From NCBI RefSeq assembly GCF_000377505.1, contig NZ_KB898187.1, positions 1 to 64,000 on the forward strand: a DNA stretch of 64,000 nucleotides, written 5' to 3'. Within the stretch, counting starts at the first letter, position 1; every line of letters starts with the position of its first letter. The position numbers were made by a program, and so were the translations under genes. Of the stretch, positions 52,485-61,371 are shown piece by piece. The notes under the pieces were generated by a model. It was not told the DNA's origin. It saw only the letters and a list, made by a program, of their open reading frames with translations, and ran no database searches. The stretch comes from Paenibacillus massiliensis 2301065 = DSM 16942. Lineage in GTDB: Bacteria; Bacillota; Bacilli; Paenibacillales; Paenibacillaceae.

Positions 52485-54320
52485 GTGGCATGGTTTGATG
52501 GAGATTCTACGATTCAGTTGTTTCCTGACGAGCTTGAAAATAAATTCAACACCTACGGTTGGAACACATATATTAAATACCGTGCGGTTACAGGAGATCC
52601 AAGGAAGACTACCACTAAATTTGCCGATGTACGTCTGTTCCGTTCCATTGGCAGTGATGGTCAAATGCGTAACTTTGGCATGGTGTTTGGTTGGGGCAAC
52701 AAAAAGAAACAGCCTGGCGAGTTAGATTTCATATCTCAGAATTCTGTGCTCGGTGAAGCTGCGGCGGTGGCAGGAACAAAGAATAAGTTCCAGGTTCTTG
52801 TCCATCCGATTGATTCAGGTTCTGAGCTGATATACAAAAATGGTGTGTCTGTTGGTGAGAGTGAGTACACCATGGATTATTTCACTGGACAGTTCACCAT
52901 GAATGAAGAGCCTGACCCGACAGACAAATTCACGGTCTCGTATGCACCTGCGGTAAATGCTCCTGAAATGCCGAAGCGGTTGTTCTTCTTCACCTTTGAT
53001 GATGTCCGTTCTGAGAAGATTGTAGAAGGTATAAATGGTGGTGTAAAGGTGGGCGATCCTGAATCGATTCTGCCAGATGGCGACGGCACTAGACGGGTCT
53101 TCAGAATTCCAACTGTGGCTACCATTAATGAGGGATCTGTTCGCCTGTTTGTCAACTTAGCTGAGGCATCTCCTGATGATTTCACGGTTGACTACACAAA
53201 TAACACCATCACGATCAAGGATACCATCCCAGCCCCGTTTGCTGGTGCAGAGCTTAACTGCTCCTACGTTCGTGTTCTGGCAGGAACGGGGACAAGCACA
53301 ATCAACTATGGTGATATCATGACCCGTGATTTTACACCAGATGATGCCAAGAGGATGATGGATGCTGTCTACTCCTGCATGTATTACATCTACCCTTCGT
53401 TACCGACAGCCTTATCCTTTACTCCATTGGACAACTTCGATCGTGGCTGGCAGAGGGACAGCACGATGTATTTTTGGGGCAACTTTACAAAAGACCGCAT
53501 CGTCATGTTCTTGCGTCCCGACCCGACATCAGGACCAGAGAACACTTACTATGCACCACTGTACATTGGTCGCATGACGACGATCGGCAAGTCTCCCCGA
53601 AAGAATCATGTGCTTCTATCGGGCTGCCGTGAGAAGGATGAGGTCGTGTGGAAGAAGGATATGAAGCTTGGAGCGACCTTCGTGGACTATGGAAACAACA
53701 CGTCCAATGGGAATAGCTCTGTACAGCTTCAGCAGTCGATCGGCGGCACGTATTACCAGAAACACTATCTGGCATTCATCACGCATGATAAGGAAATCGA
53801 CGCGGGTGAATCCCGATTTAATCCATCTGTATACAGTGGTAAATATCATATTTCTCCGATGTATGTCGTTCACCCGAATGATGGATTTGTTGGCAAGCTG
53901 GATGAGGTATACGCTGTACATCCTAAGAATATCTCGCAGTTGGATGAGTTGGAGGTTATCGAGACGTCTACTGATGAGGACCTGGGCAAAGGCGACGGCA
54001 CTAACCGGATATTCCACCTTTCCCATCAACCTTCCATGAAGGATGATGGGACGCCGTTCCGCCTAGTGGTCAAGGTGGATTGTGAATCCCAGATTTACAA
54101 TACAGACTACACAATCGACTATACGACCAAGATGATTACGTTCGCGGCGGGCAAAGAACCTGCGGTTGGCGCTGAGGTTCTTGCAACTTACGAGTACAAG
54201 CAAATCTATCGCTATACTCTTGCTGATACGCCTGTCTCCCCTCTGACATTGGCTACGATCAGCCCGTTCGCTCCAATCGGTCTCGGAATCCTTAAAAAGA
54301 CCCTTGTGAAGAACAGTTAG
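52485..54320 (+). CDS. Tail structural protein C (paralogue 3 of 3) with three inserted beta-modules
   Basis: 611 residues from GTG 52485 with AGAGGTGA upstream. It keeps the scaffold in weaker form (YAPLYIGRM, NPSVYSGKYHISP, VVHPNDG, SPFAPIGLGILKK). It adds three copies of a ~65-residue beta-module at ~97-155, ~196-265 and ~501-572, the last two starting GDGTxRxF and all containing a Y-T-x-D-Y core and ending in a Y-x-Y-like strand. Related modules occur in other proteins of the locus. Probably an extended, surface-exposed structural protein. Confidence 0.65.
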   Translation: MAWFDGDSTIQLFPDELENKFNTYGWNTYIKYRAVTGDPRKTTTKFADVRLFRSIGSDGQMRNFGMVFGWGNKKKQPGELDFISQNSVLGEAAAVAGTKNKFQVLVHPIDSGSELIYKNGVSVGESEYTMDYFTGQFTMNEEPDPTDKFTVSYAPAVNAPEMPKRLFFFTFDDVRSEKIVEGINGGVKVGDPESILPDGDGTRRVFRIPTVATINEGSVRLFVNLAEASPDDFTVDYTNNTITIKDTIPAPFAGAELNCSYVRVLAGTGTSTINYGDIMTRDFTPDDAKRMMDAVYSCMYYIYPSLPTALSFTPLDNFDRGWQRDSTMYFWGNFTKDRIVMFLRPDPTSGPENTYYAPLYIGRMTTIGKSPRKNHVLLSGCREKDEVVWKKDMKLGATFVDYGNNTSNGNSSVQLQQSIGGTYYQKHYLAFITHDKEIDAGESRFNPSVYSGKYHISPMYVVHPNDGFVGKLDEVYAVHPKNISQLDELEVIETSTDEDLGKGDGTNRIFHLSHQPSMKDDGTPFRLVVKVDCESQIYNTDYTIDYTTKMITFAAGKEPAVGAEVLATYEYKQIYRYTLADTPVSPLTLATISPFAPIGLGILKKTLVKNS

Positions 54321-54341
54321 TATAAATGAGGGAGGTCGGCG

Positions 54342-57300
54342 GTGAATATGCTGAATGGTAATAAATCTTACCTTATCAGTTTCACCGCCCTTTTTAATAA
54401 AAAGGGCTATGAACTGGCTATTGGTATAGACACGATATTTGATGACGTGCGCACTACCCAATACCATCTTACAGCCCCTGCAATAAGTACCTACCGGACA
54501 CTGAAAATGGACGTGATGAAAACCGCCACGAAATCCCCATACTCTGCTTCCAGCCTTTTTGGGAATAGGCTGCGGGAAGCCGCTAACGTTACTGAGTTTG
54601 AAGCTGTGGAGATTCAAACGGTTTATGCCAATGTCGTTTCCTACCTTTCAGATATTCAAAGGTACTTCAGCGGGGAGAGCAGGGTGGATAGTATAAGGCT
54701 CAAAACAGCCGAAGGGAAGCGCACAGCGGTTGAAACAGAGCGTAGCGGACAGAGTGAAGGTGAAGTTTTTCATAACGTCCGGTTAGATTTCACAGTTCAA
54801 GCAGAGAATTTATTGGAAGCGTACCGCGAATCGACGGAGTCAGCAGAAAACATAGTCAGAGCAGCAGCTGAAGAGCTCATTTTCTCTGAGAATACAAAAA
54901 CAATCCAGCTTCACAGTCTCTCGAATTCTGACAACATATCTAACATAAGTGGTACCGCCGTCCAAGAGCACACATATGGAGACATTAGTCTAATCTATAA
55001 TATGCTCTCACTGAAGTTCGCGGAAGCAGAGAACATTAGGCCGGCGCTCAATATCAGCTTGGACATGCTCTCAGACAGCTTCGATATGGCTCCAATTACA
55101 GAAGTATTGATGCAGACGGTGGCGGATAACGTTGTGACAACAGATATTGAACAATTTACTGGTACACACCTGACCACGGACATTAAGGATGCGAGTTTCA
55201 TTCTCTTTACGTCTTCGGTGCGTGATGACGAGCTCGACTCAGCACCTATTGAGTGTGCAGTTGAGGGAGAACTGTCCAAGCTAGCAGAGATCGAAGAGTT
55301 TACTAGTGTAGGCAGGACCAAAGATTGGGAACATACCGACGTCGAGTATTTTGTTGCGGCATCTGATGGTAGGGACGAACATGCCACCGAGATTCATAAC
55401 GCGGTAGGGTCTCGTGGACTGTCTGATATGTTCGATGGTCTGATTGAAGAAGCTGCAGGAGTCAGCTCCGTATACGGTAATGAACTGGAGATCCTGGAAT
55501 TCCTTGACGGTCAGACACAAGATAGTGGGGAAGTTGTAGTAGAGCACATGACAGGCGCGGCAAACCAGTTAGCAAATGAACTGATGGGCCCAATTGAGCT
55601 TGTACAGGCGGAGCATGATACCCAGCAGATCGAGTCTGCAATTGATGGAGCCCTAACAGCTGAAATGATTAAGGGTATGGTCACAAAATCTCCCGAAGTC
55701 AGCAGAATGGCAAGGTTGATGGAGATTACGTACGGACACAGAGCCATGGAACTGGTCTATGCAGGTATGGATGGGATCATTCAGGACACGTTGAGCCAAG
55801 AAGCTACGTTAGCTGACTCAGGATCCATCACGGATGCCATAATCGCCAGGATGACCAAAGCCCTAAACGCACGAACGCTTGAAGTGGAAATGGCTGATGG
55901 AATGTCTAAGGGTACTTTAGAGTACTTTGATGACGCAGTGGAGGTCAAACCTGAGTACGGTAACGTCGAGAGCTATGGTGAAGCAGACAACAGTATCCGA
56001 CCTGAGCACGGGTCTGTTGACTTTACTGTCAATGCAGTAGAAAGCGAGCATGAGCACGGGATGTTAGATAACCTCGGCGAAGGGATTCTAAGTGAACCAG
56101 CACACGGTAAGATGGACAGCTCTGCAGAAGGGGCGAATAGCTTAACAGAGCATGGACGAGTAGACACCTACATGGAAGGTGTTGACTCCAAGCCAGTGCA
56201 CGGTAATGCCTTAACATTCGGTGAAGGTATGTACCACTTCATGGAAGCGGGAGAGCGCAATATCGGATACGATGGCGTCATACATGATATCGGAAAGGCT
56301 ATTGTCGAGGCGAACAAAAAGCTTGTCACGGTGGAAGTACCTGAGCAGGGGGAGATCATTAGCATGGATAAGGGAGTTCTTGAACAGCCTGAACACGGTA
56401 CAAGAGACCGTCTTGTGGATGTGGAGCTTACTTCAACCGAGCATGGAGAGCCAACTATTGTGCCTGAAAGCTACTTTACTAATGTTACAGAAACGAGCAT
56501 TCGCGATATTCGTTATGAAGGCATGGATCAGCCAATTGAAACAGCATCTCGAAAGATGGAACTTGAAGCAGTCAATTCCAATCCTGAATACGCCGATTGG
56601 ATCGATCAGGACATTGGTTTTGAACACTCGACAGAGTATGCAGATCGGTTCGGAGGAACATACGAAGGTATGTACGAGACGCCTACGCTGGCCAGCAGCG
56701 AGGGTTTCACCAACGATGCTGTTGCGCATGAGGCTGAGGGCGGTGCAGGGAATGAGGGTACGATAACTACCATAGTCGCAAGTAATGAGTGGGCTGATAA
56801 TCACAGCTCTGGTGAAGGTATTCTTGATAACGAGGCGGGACTTGGCTCGGCAGATCTGGTACTTGATGCTATACAGAGCACGACCGAGGGAGGCACAGGC
56901 GAGCTAATCCTTGACGCTGTTAATAACAACGGTGAGACAGCTCGTGTTGGAGACTTCCATATGATCTCCGATAATCAAGAGATGATACTAGCGGAATTGA
57001 ACGGAGGAACCGTTGAGTCTGAGGTTGGAGAGGACACGGAAGCCGATTCTGTACTTATAACTAGAGGCACTGACATAGGTGAAATCACGGATAGCATCCG
57101 TAAAAAGAAAGTAATCCCAACTGATGTTATGCACAGCGTAGACTCTCAACGGAAGAAGAAAGTGAACGAGATGGTCATTACAGAAACTTTTGACTCGACA
57201 AGGAAAAAGAAGATCATCGACACCAGGGTTGAGAACGGGGAGCGGAGCAACCGGATCAAGGAGGTTGTCAGCGTGAATATAGAAGAGTCTGATCATGCAA

Positions 57301-57449
57301 CCAGACCTAAAAGAGTTATTGAGACGGCAATCGAAAAACCTTCCGAAGCTACACACAAAACTCCGCCAAAACCTAAGAAGGGTCGTATATGGCTCATCTT
57401 GGGCAAGGTTGCTTCCTGGAGTATCTGGAACTGGAAGAAGACGAGGTAG
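54342..57449 (+). CDS. Large acidic repeat protein with 16- and 17-residue repeats
   Basis: 1035 residues from GTG 54342 (GGGAGGT upstream; ATG 54348 is an alternative). Very acidic for most of its length. From ~residue 537 it has 16-residue repeats centred on (E/A/V)HG; Gly codons recur exactly every 48 bp at 56010, 56058, 56106, 56154 and 56202. Near the C-terminus are 17-residue repeats with RKKK(V/I); Arg codons recur every 51 bp at 57099, 57150, 57201, 57252 and 57303. The tail is Pro/Lys-rich (PPKPKKGRIW). No known family. The regular period suggests a solenoid or fibrous shaft. Confidence 0.65.
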   Translation: MNMLNGNKSYLISFTALFNKKGYELAIGIDTIFDDVRTTQYHLTAPAISTYRTLKMDVMKTATKSPYSASSLFGNRLREAANVTEFEAVEIQTVYANVVSYLSDIQRYFSGESRVDSIRLKTAEGKRTAVETERSGQSEGEVFHNVRLDFTVQAENLLEAYRESTESAENIVRAAAEELIFSENTKTIQLHSLSNSDNISNISGTAVQEHTYGDISLIYNMLSLKFAEAENIRPALNISLDMLSDSFDMAPITEVLMQTVADNVVTTDIEQFTGTHLTTDIKDASFILFTSSVRDDELDSAPIECAVEGELSKLAEIEEFTSVGRTKDWEHTDVEYFVAASDGRDEHATEIHNAVGSRGLSDMFDGLIEEAAGVSSVYGNELEILEFLDGQTQDSGEVVVEHMTGAANQLANELMGPIELVQAEHDTQQIESAIDGALTAEMIKGMVTKSPEVSRMARLMEITYGHRAMELVYAGMDGIIQDTLSQEATLADSGSITDAIIARMTKALNARTLEVEMADGMSKGTLEYFDDAVEVKPEYGNVESYGEADNSIRPEHGSVDFTVNAVESEHEHGMLDNLGEGILSEPAHGKMDSSAEGANSLTEHGRVDTYMEGVDSKPVHGNALTFGEGMYHFMEAGERNIGYDGVIHDIGKAIVEANKKLVTVEVPEQGEIISMDKGVLEQPEHGTRDRLVDVELTSTEHGEPTIVPESYFTNVTETSIRDIRYEGMDQPIETASRKMELEAVNSNPEYADWIDQDIGFEHSTEYADRFGGTYEGMYETPTLASSEGFTNDAVAHEAEGGAGNEGTITTIVASNEWADNHSSGEGILDNEAGLGSADLVLDAIQSTTEGGTGELILDAVNNNGETARVGDFHMISDNQEMILAELNGGTVESEVGEDTEADSVLITRGTDIGEITDSIRKKKVIPTDVMHSVDSQRKKKVNEMVITETFDSTRKKKIIDTRVENGERSNRIKEVVSVNIEESDHATRPKRVIETAIEKPSEATHKTPPKPKKGRIWLILGKVASWSIWNWKKTR

Positions 57450-57457
57450 GTGAGACG

Positions 57458-58546
57458 ATGGGAATTTATAAAAAGTGGAGCGGTTTAATCTTCGACGATA
57501 AGTTTGATGGTGCAAGCATTGACTCCCGTTACGACTTATCACCTGCGGATGCGTTCACTTTAGATACAGGACTTAACCGATTAATGATGTCACATACAGA
57601 ACTGGAGTCTATGGTTCTGTTCGATGTTCCAGAGGATGAGCCTACACTGATGTTCGAGGTCACTGCCGATTATATTCCGACTGTGCTGGGGGACGAGGGG
57701 GGCATCGTAATCTGGCAGGACGGGTACCACCGACTTGAGTTCCTGGAAAGTAGAGACACGACTACAAGGGAATATAGCAGATGGCGGGCGCACAAGCATA
57801 ATAATACCTGGACATTCTATGCTAATCGTGGCGAAGGATGGGAGCTATTCGATTCTGCCAATATTGCAGCCCACAAGATGGGCGTAGTGCTTAAGAACCC
57901 CGATAGTCAGGGATTCGTTACCTTGAATCTTGACCGGTACGTAGTGTGCAAGAGTAGTAAAGTCACCATTGGGAACCTGCCTGAAGGGTACTCCGTTTAC
58001 CTGTGCGATTCTGATGGTAATTCGGTTGCTTCGGCCACGGTTCAGCCTTTATGGACCGGGGTTGAGTTAGAGCTTCCAGTTCTTCCCTATACCGGCATTC
58101 TCCGTGTCTACGATGAGCGTGGAGTGCTGTTGTCAAGCTTAGGTGCATTCGATATCTACGGTGGGGACACATACCTTTATGGCACAGACTTACGGGTTCT
58201 ATGGAAGGGTGTGGAATTGAATCTTACAAAAGAGACCTACCTGGGGACGATGTATGATGATTTGATACAGGTACAGATGGAGCTGCATAACCCGAGCAAT
58301 CATAAGACCGCGAATAATGTGACTATGGGCATCCTCAAGTACCTTGAAGAATTCGGCTACGAGTGGGCAGATATTTGTCACGACGATGGTATGGATAGCC
58401 CTGTAGGCGATTATGCAAAGACTGCCCTGGACATGGGTTCACTTGAACCTCTAGGTAGTAAGAAGTTTTGGATGAAAGTAGAAAGAAGCTCGGAGCACTT
58501 CGGAATCAAGCCGATTCACTTTATCCTTGATATTACTCATACGTAA
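57458..58546 (+). CDS. Tail fibre protein with lectin-like (concanavalin-type) N-terminal domain
   Basis: 362 residues from ATG 57458 with GAGGTAGGTGAG upstream, overlapping the end of the previous gene. Residues ~8-180 look like a DUF1349/laminin-G-type beta-sandwich (LIFDDKFDGASIDSRYDL, GIVIWQDGYHRLEFLESRD, GEGWELFDSANI). The middle has a repeated beta motif (YSVYLCDSDGNSVASATV). The C-terminus is LGSKKFWMKVERSSEHFG. Carbohydrate binding is a reasonable guess. Confidence 0.62.
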   Translation: MGIYKKWSGLIFDDKFDGASIDSRYDLSPADAFTLDTGLNRLMMSHTELESMVLFDVPEDEPTLMFEVTADYIPTVLGDEGGIVIWQDGYHRLEFLESRDTTTREYSRWRAHKHNNTWTFYANRGEGWELFDSANIAAHKMGVVLKNPDSQGFVTLNLDRYVVCKSSKVTIGNLPEGYSVYLCDSDGNSVASATVQPLWTGVELELPVLPYTGILRVYDERGVLLSSLGAFDIYGGDTYLYGTDLRVLWKGVELNLTKETYLGTMYDDLIQVQMELHNPSNHKTANNVTMGILKYLEEFGYEWADICHDDGMDSPVGDYAKTALDMGSLEPLGSKKFWMKVERSSEHFGIKPIHFILDITHT

Positions 58547-58560
58547 GGGGGTGTTAGACT

Positions 58561-59394
58561 ATGGCAGGTACTAAAATGACGCTCCGCAGGTACGGTAATG
58601 AAATAACCTACTGGAACGAGCAAGAGATTATCGTTGACCCAGCATTCCTTGATACGAATAATGGCTTGTACATCACTCTGACACACCCTTACGTGGTGGG
58701 GAGCAAGATGCTGGATGTGTACTTTAACGGTCAGCTTTTATCTGAAGGTGGCGGCTATGAAGAGATTGACGAGACTCATATTCGCCTTGATCTTGGCGTG
58801 TATCCTCCTGAGCATCCGTTCATGGGGCAAGCAGTCCTTCTTATGGCTGGAGACGAGATTTACATTCGGACTTGGAAGGCGGAATACCGTCAAGGAAATG
58901 GTAGCGGTATTGATGATCTTCGATTCAAGAGACTTGAGGAAGAGGTCATCAATGCTCGCAAGTACAAAGATGGTGACATTCCATTCTACCGTCTCGACGA
59001 CAGACTTGATTACATTCAGCAGCGGGCAGAATCGAAGACAATGGTCTTCGTCCTGAACCGTGTGTTCAGTGGGGTAGCCAAGCTGGAGATTCGCTTTCCG
59101 TATGAGGGACAGATTACTGAGGTGTACGGATCAGCGATGAAGCCCGGAACAACGAGAACGGTGTTTAAAATCGAGAAGTGCTCTCAAGAAAACTACGACA
59201 CTACACCCGTATGGACGGATATCTTGGGTAAAGATCTAACTCTTGACCCCGACGAGAAATCCTCGAATACTGCTGCTAGCCCATATGCAATTGCCATCCC
59301 GAAGATTGAGAAGAATGACCATTTCAGGATTAACGTTGCAGAGCTTGGTGAGGGAATAGAGGGAGTCACAATTGAACTTGTGGTTATTATCTAA
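58561..59394 (+). CDS. Tail fibre/structural protein
   Basis: 277 residues from ATG 58561 with AAGGGGGTG upstream. The N-terminal ~110 residues contain the recurrent small beta-module (LDVYFNGQLLSEGGGYEE to GDEIYIRTWK). A short helix with LRFKRLEEEVINARKY may trimerise. The C-terminal ~115 residues (LNRVFSGVAKLEIRFPYEGQI) form another beta domain. A fibre or fibre-adaptor by context. Confidence 0.6.
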   Translation: MAGTKMTLRRYGNEITYWNEQEIIVDPAFLDTNNGLYITLTHPYVVGSKMLDVYFNGQLLSEGGGYEEIDETHIRLDLGVYPPEHPFMGQAVLLMAGDEIYIRTWKAEYRQGNGSGIDDLRFKRLEEEVINARKYKDGDIPFYRLDDRLDYIQQRAESKTMVFVLNRVFSGVAKLEIRFPYEGQITEVYGSAMKPGTTRTVFKIEKCSQENYDTTPVWTDILGKDLTLDPDEKSSNTAASPYAIAIPKIEKNDHFRINVAELGEGIEGVTIELVVII

Positions 59395-59400
59395 TTCTAC

Positions 59401-59438
59401 ATTGGGCGGCTAAAAAGCCGTCCAATGAACTTATATTG
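59401..59438 (+). promoter_or_regulatory. Hairpin plus CTTATATTG motif between fibre genes
   Basis: ATTGGGCGGCT-AAA-AGCCGTCCAAT (59401-59426) is a strong stem without a U-tract. CTTATATTG (59430-59438) follows, 37 bp before the start at 59476. It may be an mRNA-processing or partial terminator site next to a promoter. Confidence 0.45.
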
Positions 59439-59475
59439 TATATGCAGTAACCATTTCAAATAGAGGTGAAAATAT

Positions 59476-60708
59476 ATGGCAGGAACTAGAGGCATTGCAA
59501 GATTCCGTGGTGAACAGCTTAACAATAAGCTGATGCGCGATAACCACTTTGATGTCAACAACAAGATTAACGAGAATAAGGTCGATATTCTGTGGCGTAG
59601 CCACCGCGAGATTCTGGAAGATACGAAAATCGACGTGTTCGTTCAAAAGAACGATGTAAATGTAAGTGCAGGTACAAAATCTATTGAAATTACCCCGGAT
59701 ATCCTGAACCCTGTGGTAGCCACGGATGTTAACACCGAGGGTACGGTTGTCAATACTGTCATTGATCTTCGCAAGAACGGTACAGAAGACTTCCCGTTCA
59801 TTGATGAAGATGGCGATAGAGTATATGGTAAGGTACGCGAGGATGCAGGCAAGTTTTATCTGGATTTCTACAGTGAGGTTGCAGGTGCGGAAGCTCCTTA
59901 TACCTTCCCCGAAGTAGCTATTCTCGACTACAAATATATCACTCGTACGAATCTGTCTGTCATCCCTGTAGACGCAATCGTGTCTGGCGGGGGAGGTCTT
60001 GTAGCCGATGCGGTTGACGCTAAAGCTTACATGAATCTTATCCAGCTGATGAAGGACCTTTACGGAGCAGCAGGTCATCTTGACAATGATGGTAATGCCA
60101 ATCTTACCAAGCCAGTAACTCAGATGATTGTTGATGAAGGCACTGCAAGAGCAGAAGGTGATAACGAAATCCGTAATGACCTGGCTTCGACTGCATCGGC
60201 TAAAGGGGCAAGTCTCATCGGGGTAGTCGCTGATCCGAACTACACTGGTGTTACTGTTCAGGATATATTGGCAAATCTGGCACAGCGTCTCGTTGATGCT
60301 GAAGATTTGACTTCGGGTATATCTGATCGTGATGCTGACTCCGCTAACGGATATTTCAAGGCCGGCGATTTTGGAACGGCAGAAGGACGTATCGTTGATC
60401 TTGAGACTGCGGCTGACAACGCGTTTAAGAACCATGAAGAGCGTGTTCATAAGCTGGAGACGGAGGACGAGGAGGAGGTCTTCGAAGCCGTAGGCGGAGA
60501 GGCAGAGTATACCCTTGTGAAAGGGGTAGCCAAGCCCAAGACGGTAGCCCTGTTCATCAATGGTCAAGCTCAAGCTCCTGGAATCAACTATGCGTTCAAA
60601 ATGGATGCTAACGGTAACATTACAGGCTTCGATTTTGCTCCAGATAGTCTAAAAGTCACTGAAGGTATCCCTGACGTTGTGTACGTGAAATACAAGAAGG
60701 TTCTGTAA
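59476..60708 (+). CDS. Tail fibre protein with coiled-coil/trimerisation segment
   Basis: 410 residues from ATG 59476 with AGAGGTGA upstream. The N-terminal ~150 residues may attach to the baseplate (BppU-like in position: VDVFVQKNDVNV-type strands and VIDLRKNGTEDFPF). The middle has helical coiled-coil patches and TASAKGASLIGV followed by TVQDILANLAQRL, a segment often found at the start of tailspike shafts. The last ~80 residues are the recurrent beta-module (LFINGQAQAPGINYAFKMD to VVYVKYKKVL). Followed by a strong terminator. Confidence 0.68.
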   Translation: MAGTRGIARFRGEQLNNKLMRDNHFDVNNKINENKVDILWRSHREILEDTKIDVFVQKNDVNVSAGTKSIEITPDILNPVVATDVNTEGTVVNTVIDLRKNGTEDFPFIDEDGDRVYGKVREDAGKFYLDFYSEVAGAEAPYTFPEVAILDYKYITRTNLSVIPVDAIVSGGGGLVADAVDAKAYMNLIQLMKDLYGAAGHLDNDGNANLTKPVTQMIVDEGTARAEGDNEIRNDLASTASAKGASLIGVVADPNYTGVTVQDILANLAQRLVDAEDLTSGISDRDADSANGYFKAGDFGTAEGRIVDLETAADNAFKNHEERVHKLETEDEEEVFEAVGGEAEYTLVKGVAKPKTVALFINGQAQAPGINYAFKMDANGNITGFDFAPDSLKVTEGIPDVVYVKYKKVL

Positions 60709-60719
60709 GAACCTGTCTG

Positions 60720-60749
60720 AGACCCCTTGATTCAAAGGGGTCTTTTTTA
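60720..60749 (+). terminator. Rho-independent terminator
   Basis: AGACCCCTT-GATTC-AAAGGGGTCT followed by TTTTT. It ends the fibre unit. Confidence 0.92.
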
Positions 60750-60787
60750 ATTCGTACAATCCATGTGTTAAGTTTGCTATCGAGATT

Positions 60788-60796
60788 CTTATATTG
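60788..60796 (+). promoter_or_regulatory. Recurrent CTTATATTG motif (candidate late promoter -10)
   Basis: CTTATATTG, behind a terminator and 50 bp before the start at 60847. A small hairpin, TGACC-GAA-GGTCA, lies between motif and gene. Confidence 0.5.
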
Positions 60797-60846
60797 TATT
60801 TACCAATGACCGAAGGTCATGGACAAATTTAAGAGGGGGCTATAAA

Positions 60847-61338
60847 ATGCCAGCACCAGCAGTCTCTTGGTATAAATCAGACAACGTAACGTCACTGCCT
60901 AGATGGGATATCGGTACGATTGACGCAGGTTCTACTTCTCCGGCATTGGGAGTTCTCATTTGGAACAACCGTGGAGGTACCGCAGACCTGTCTACTATGA
61001 CCAACTGTACGATCACTACTAAAGATAGTGCGGGCGGGGACACAGGAGAGCTTGTTCTTAACGTCTGGATTGAGGTGCGTGTCGATAGTATGGCTGAGTC
61101 AGGGTTTACTAAGGTCGGCGGTACGAAGACAAAAATCATTCAGGCGGGCGGCAACACAACCAATACTTCAGGTACGTACTCTCCGAACAACAAAGAAATT
61201 CTTGGAGCAATGAATGATGGTTCTAAAACCAATTCGAAAGGAAACTTTGCAGAAGTGACCCTTCAAGCCAATGTACCTCCGACAGCAACAGCAGGTAACG
61301 TTAACTTCCTTACACGGGTAGCCTACCAATACGTGTAA
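60847..61338 (+). CDS. Small beta-rich tail-locus protein
   Basis: 163 residues from ATG 60847 with AAGAGGGGG upstream. Thr/Gly/Asn-rich, beta-sandwich-like (LIWNNRGGTADLSTMTNCTI, VLNVWIEVRVDSM, VNFLTRVAYQYV). No signal peptide. It has its own promoter-like motif and a strong ribosome site, so it may be made in quantity as a decoration or fibre protein. Confidence 0.58.
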   Translation: MPAPAVSWYKSDNVTSLPRWDIGTIDAGSTSPALGVLIWNNRGGTADLSTMTNCTITTKDSAGGDTGELVLNVWIEVRVDSMAESGFTKVGGTKTKIIQAGGNTTNTSGTYSPNNKEILGAMNDGSKTNSKGNFAEVTLQANVPPTATAGNVNFLTRVAYQYV

Positions 61339-61371
61339 TCCATCAATCCAATACAATGGAGGGACTAACCA

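Noticed and set aside
54342-57449. CRISPR array
   Set aside because: The 48- and 51-bp periodicities are codon-phased protein repeats with diverged DNA, not identical direct repeats with unique spacers.
59431-60573. Long minus-strand open frame of 380 codons
   Set aside because: It lies wholly antisense to the fibre gene at 59476-60708, has no ribosome site or family resemblance, and all neighbours run on the plus strand.
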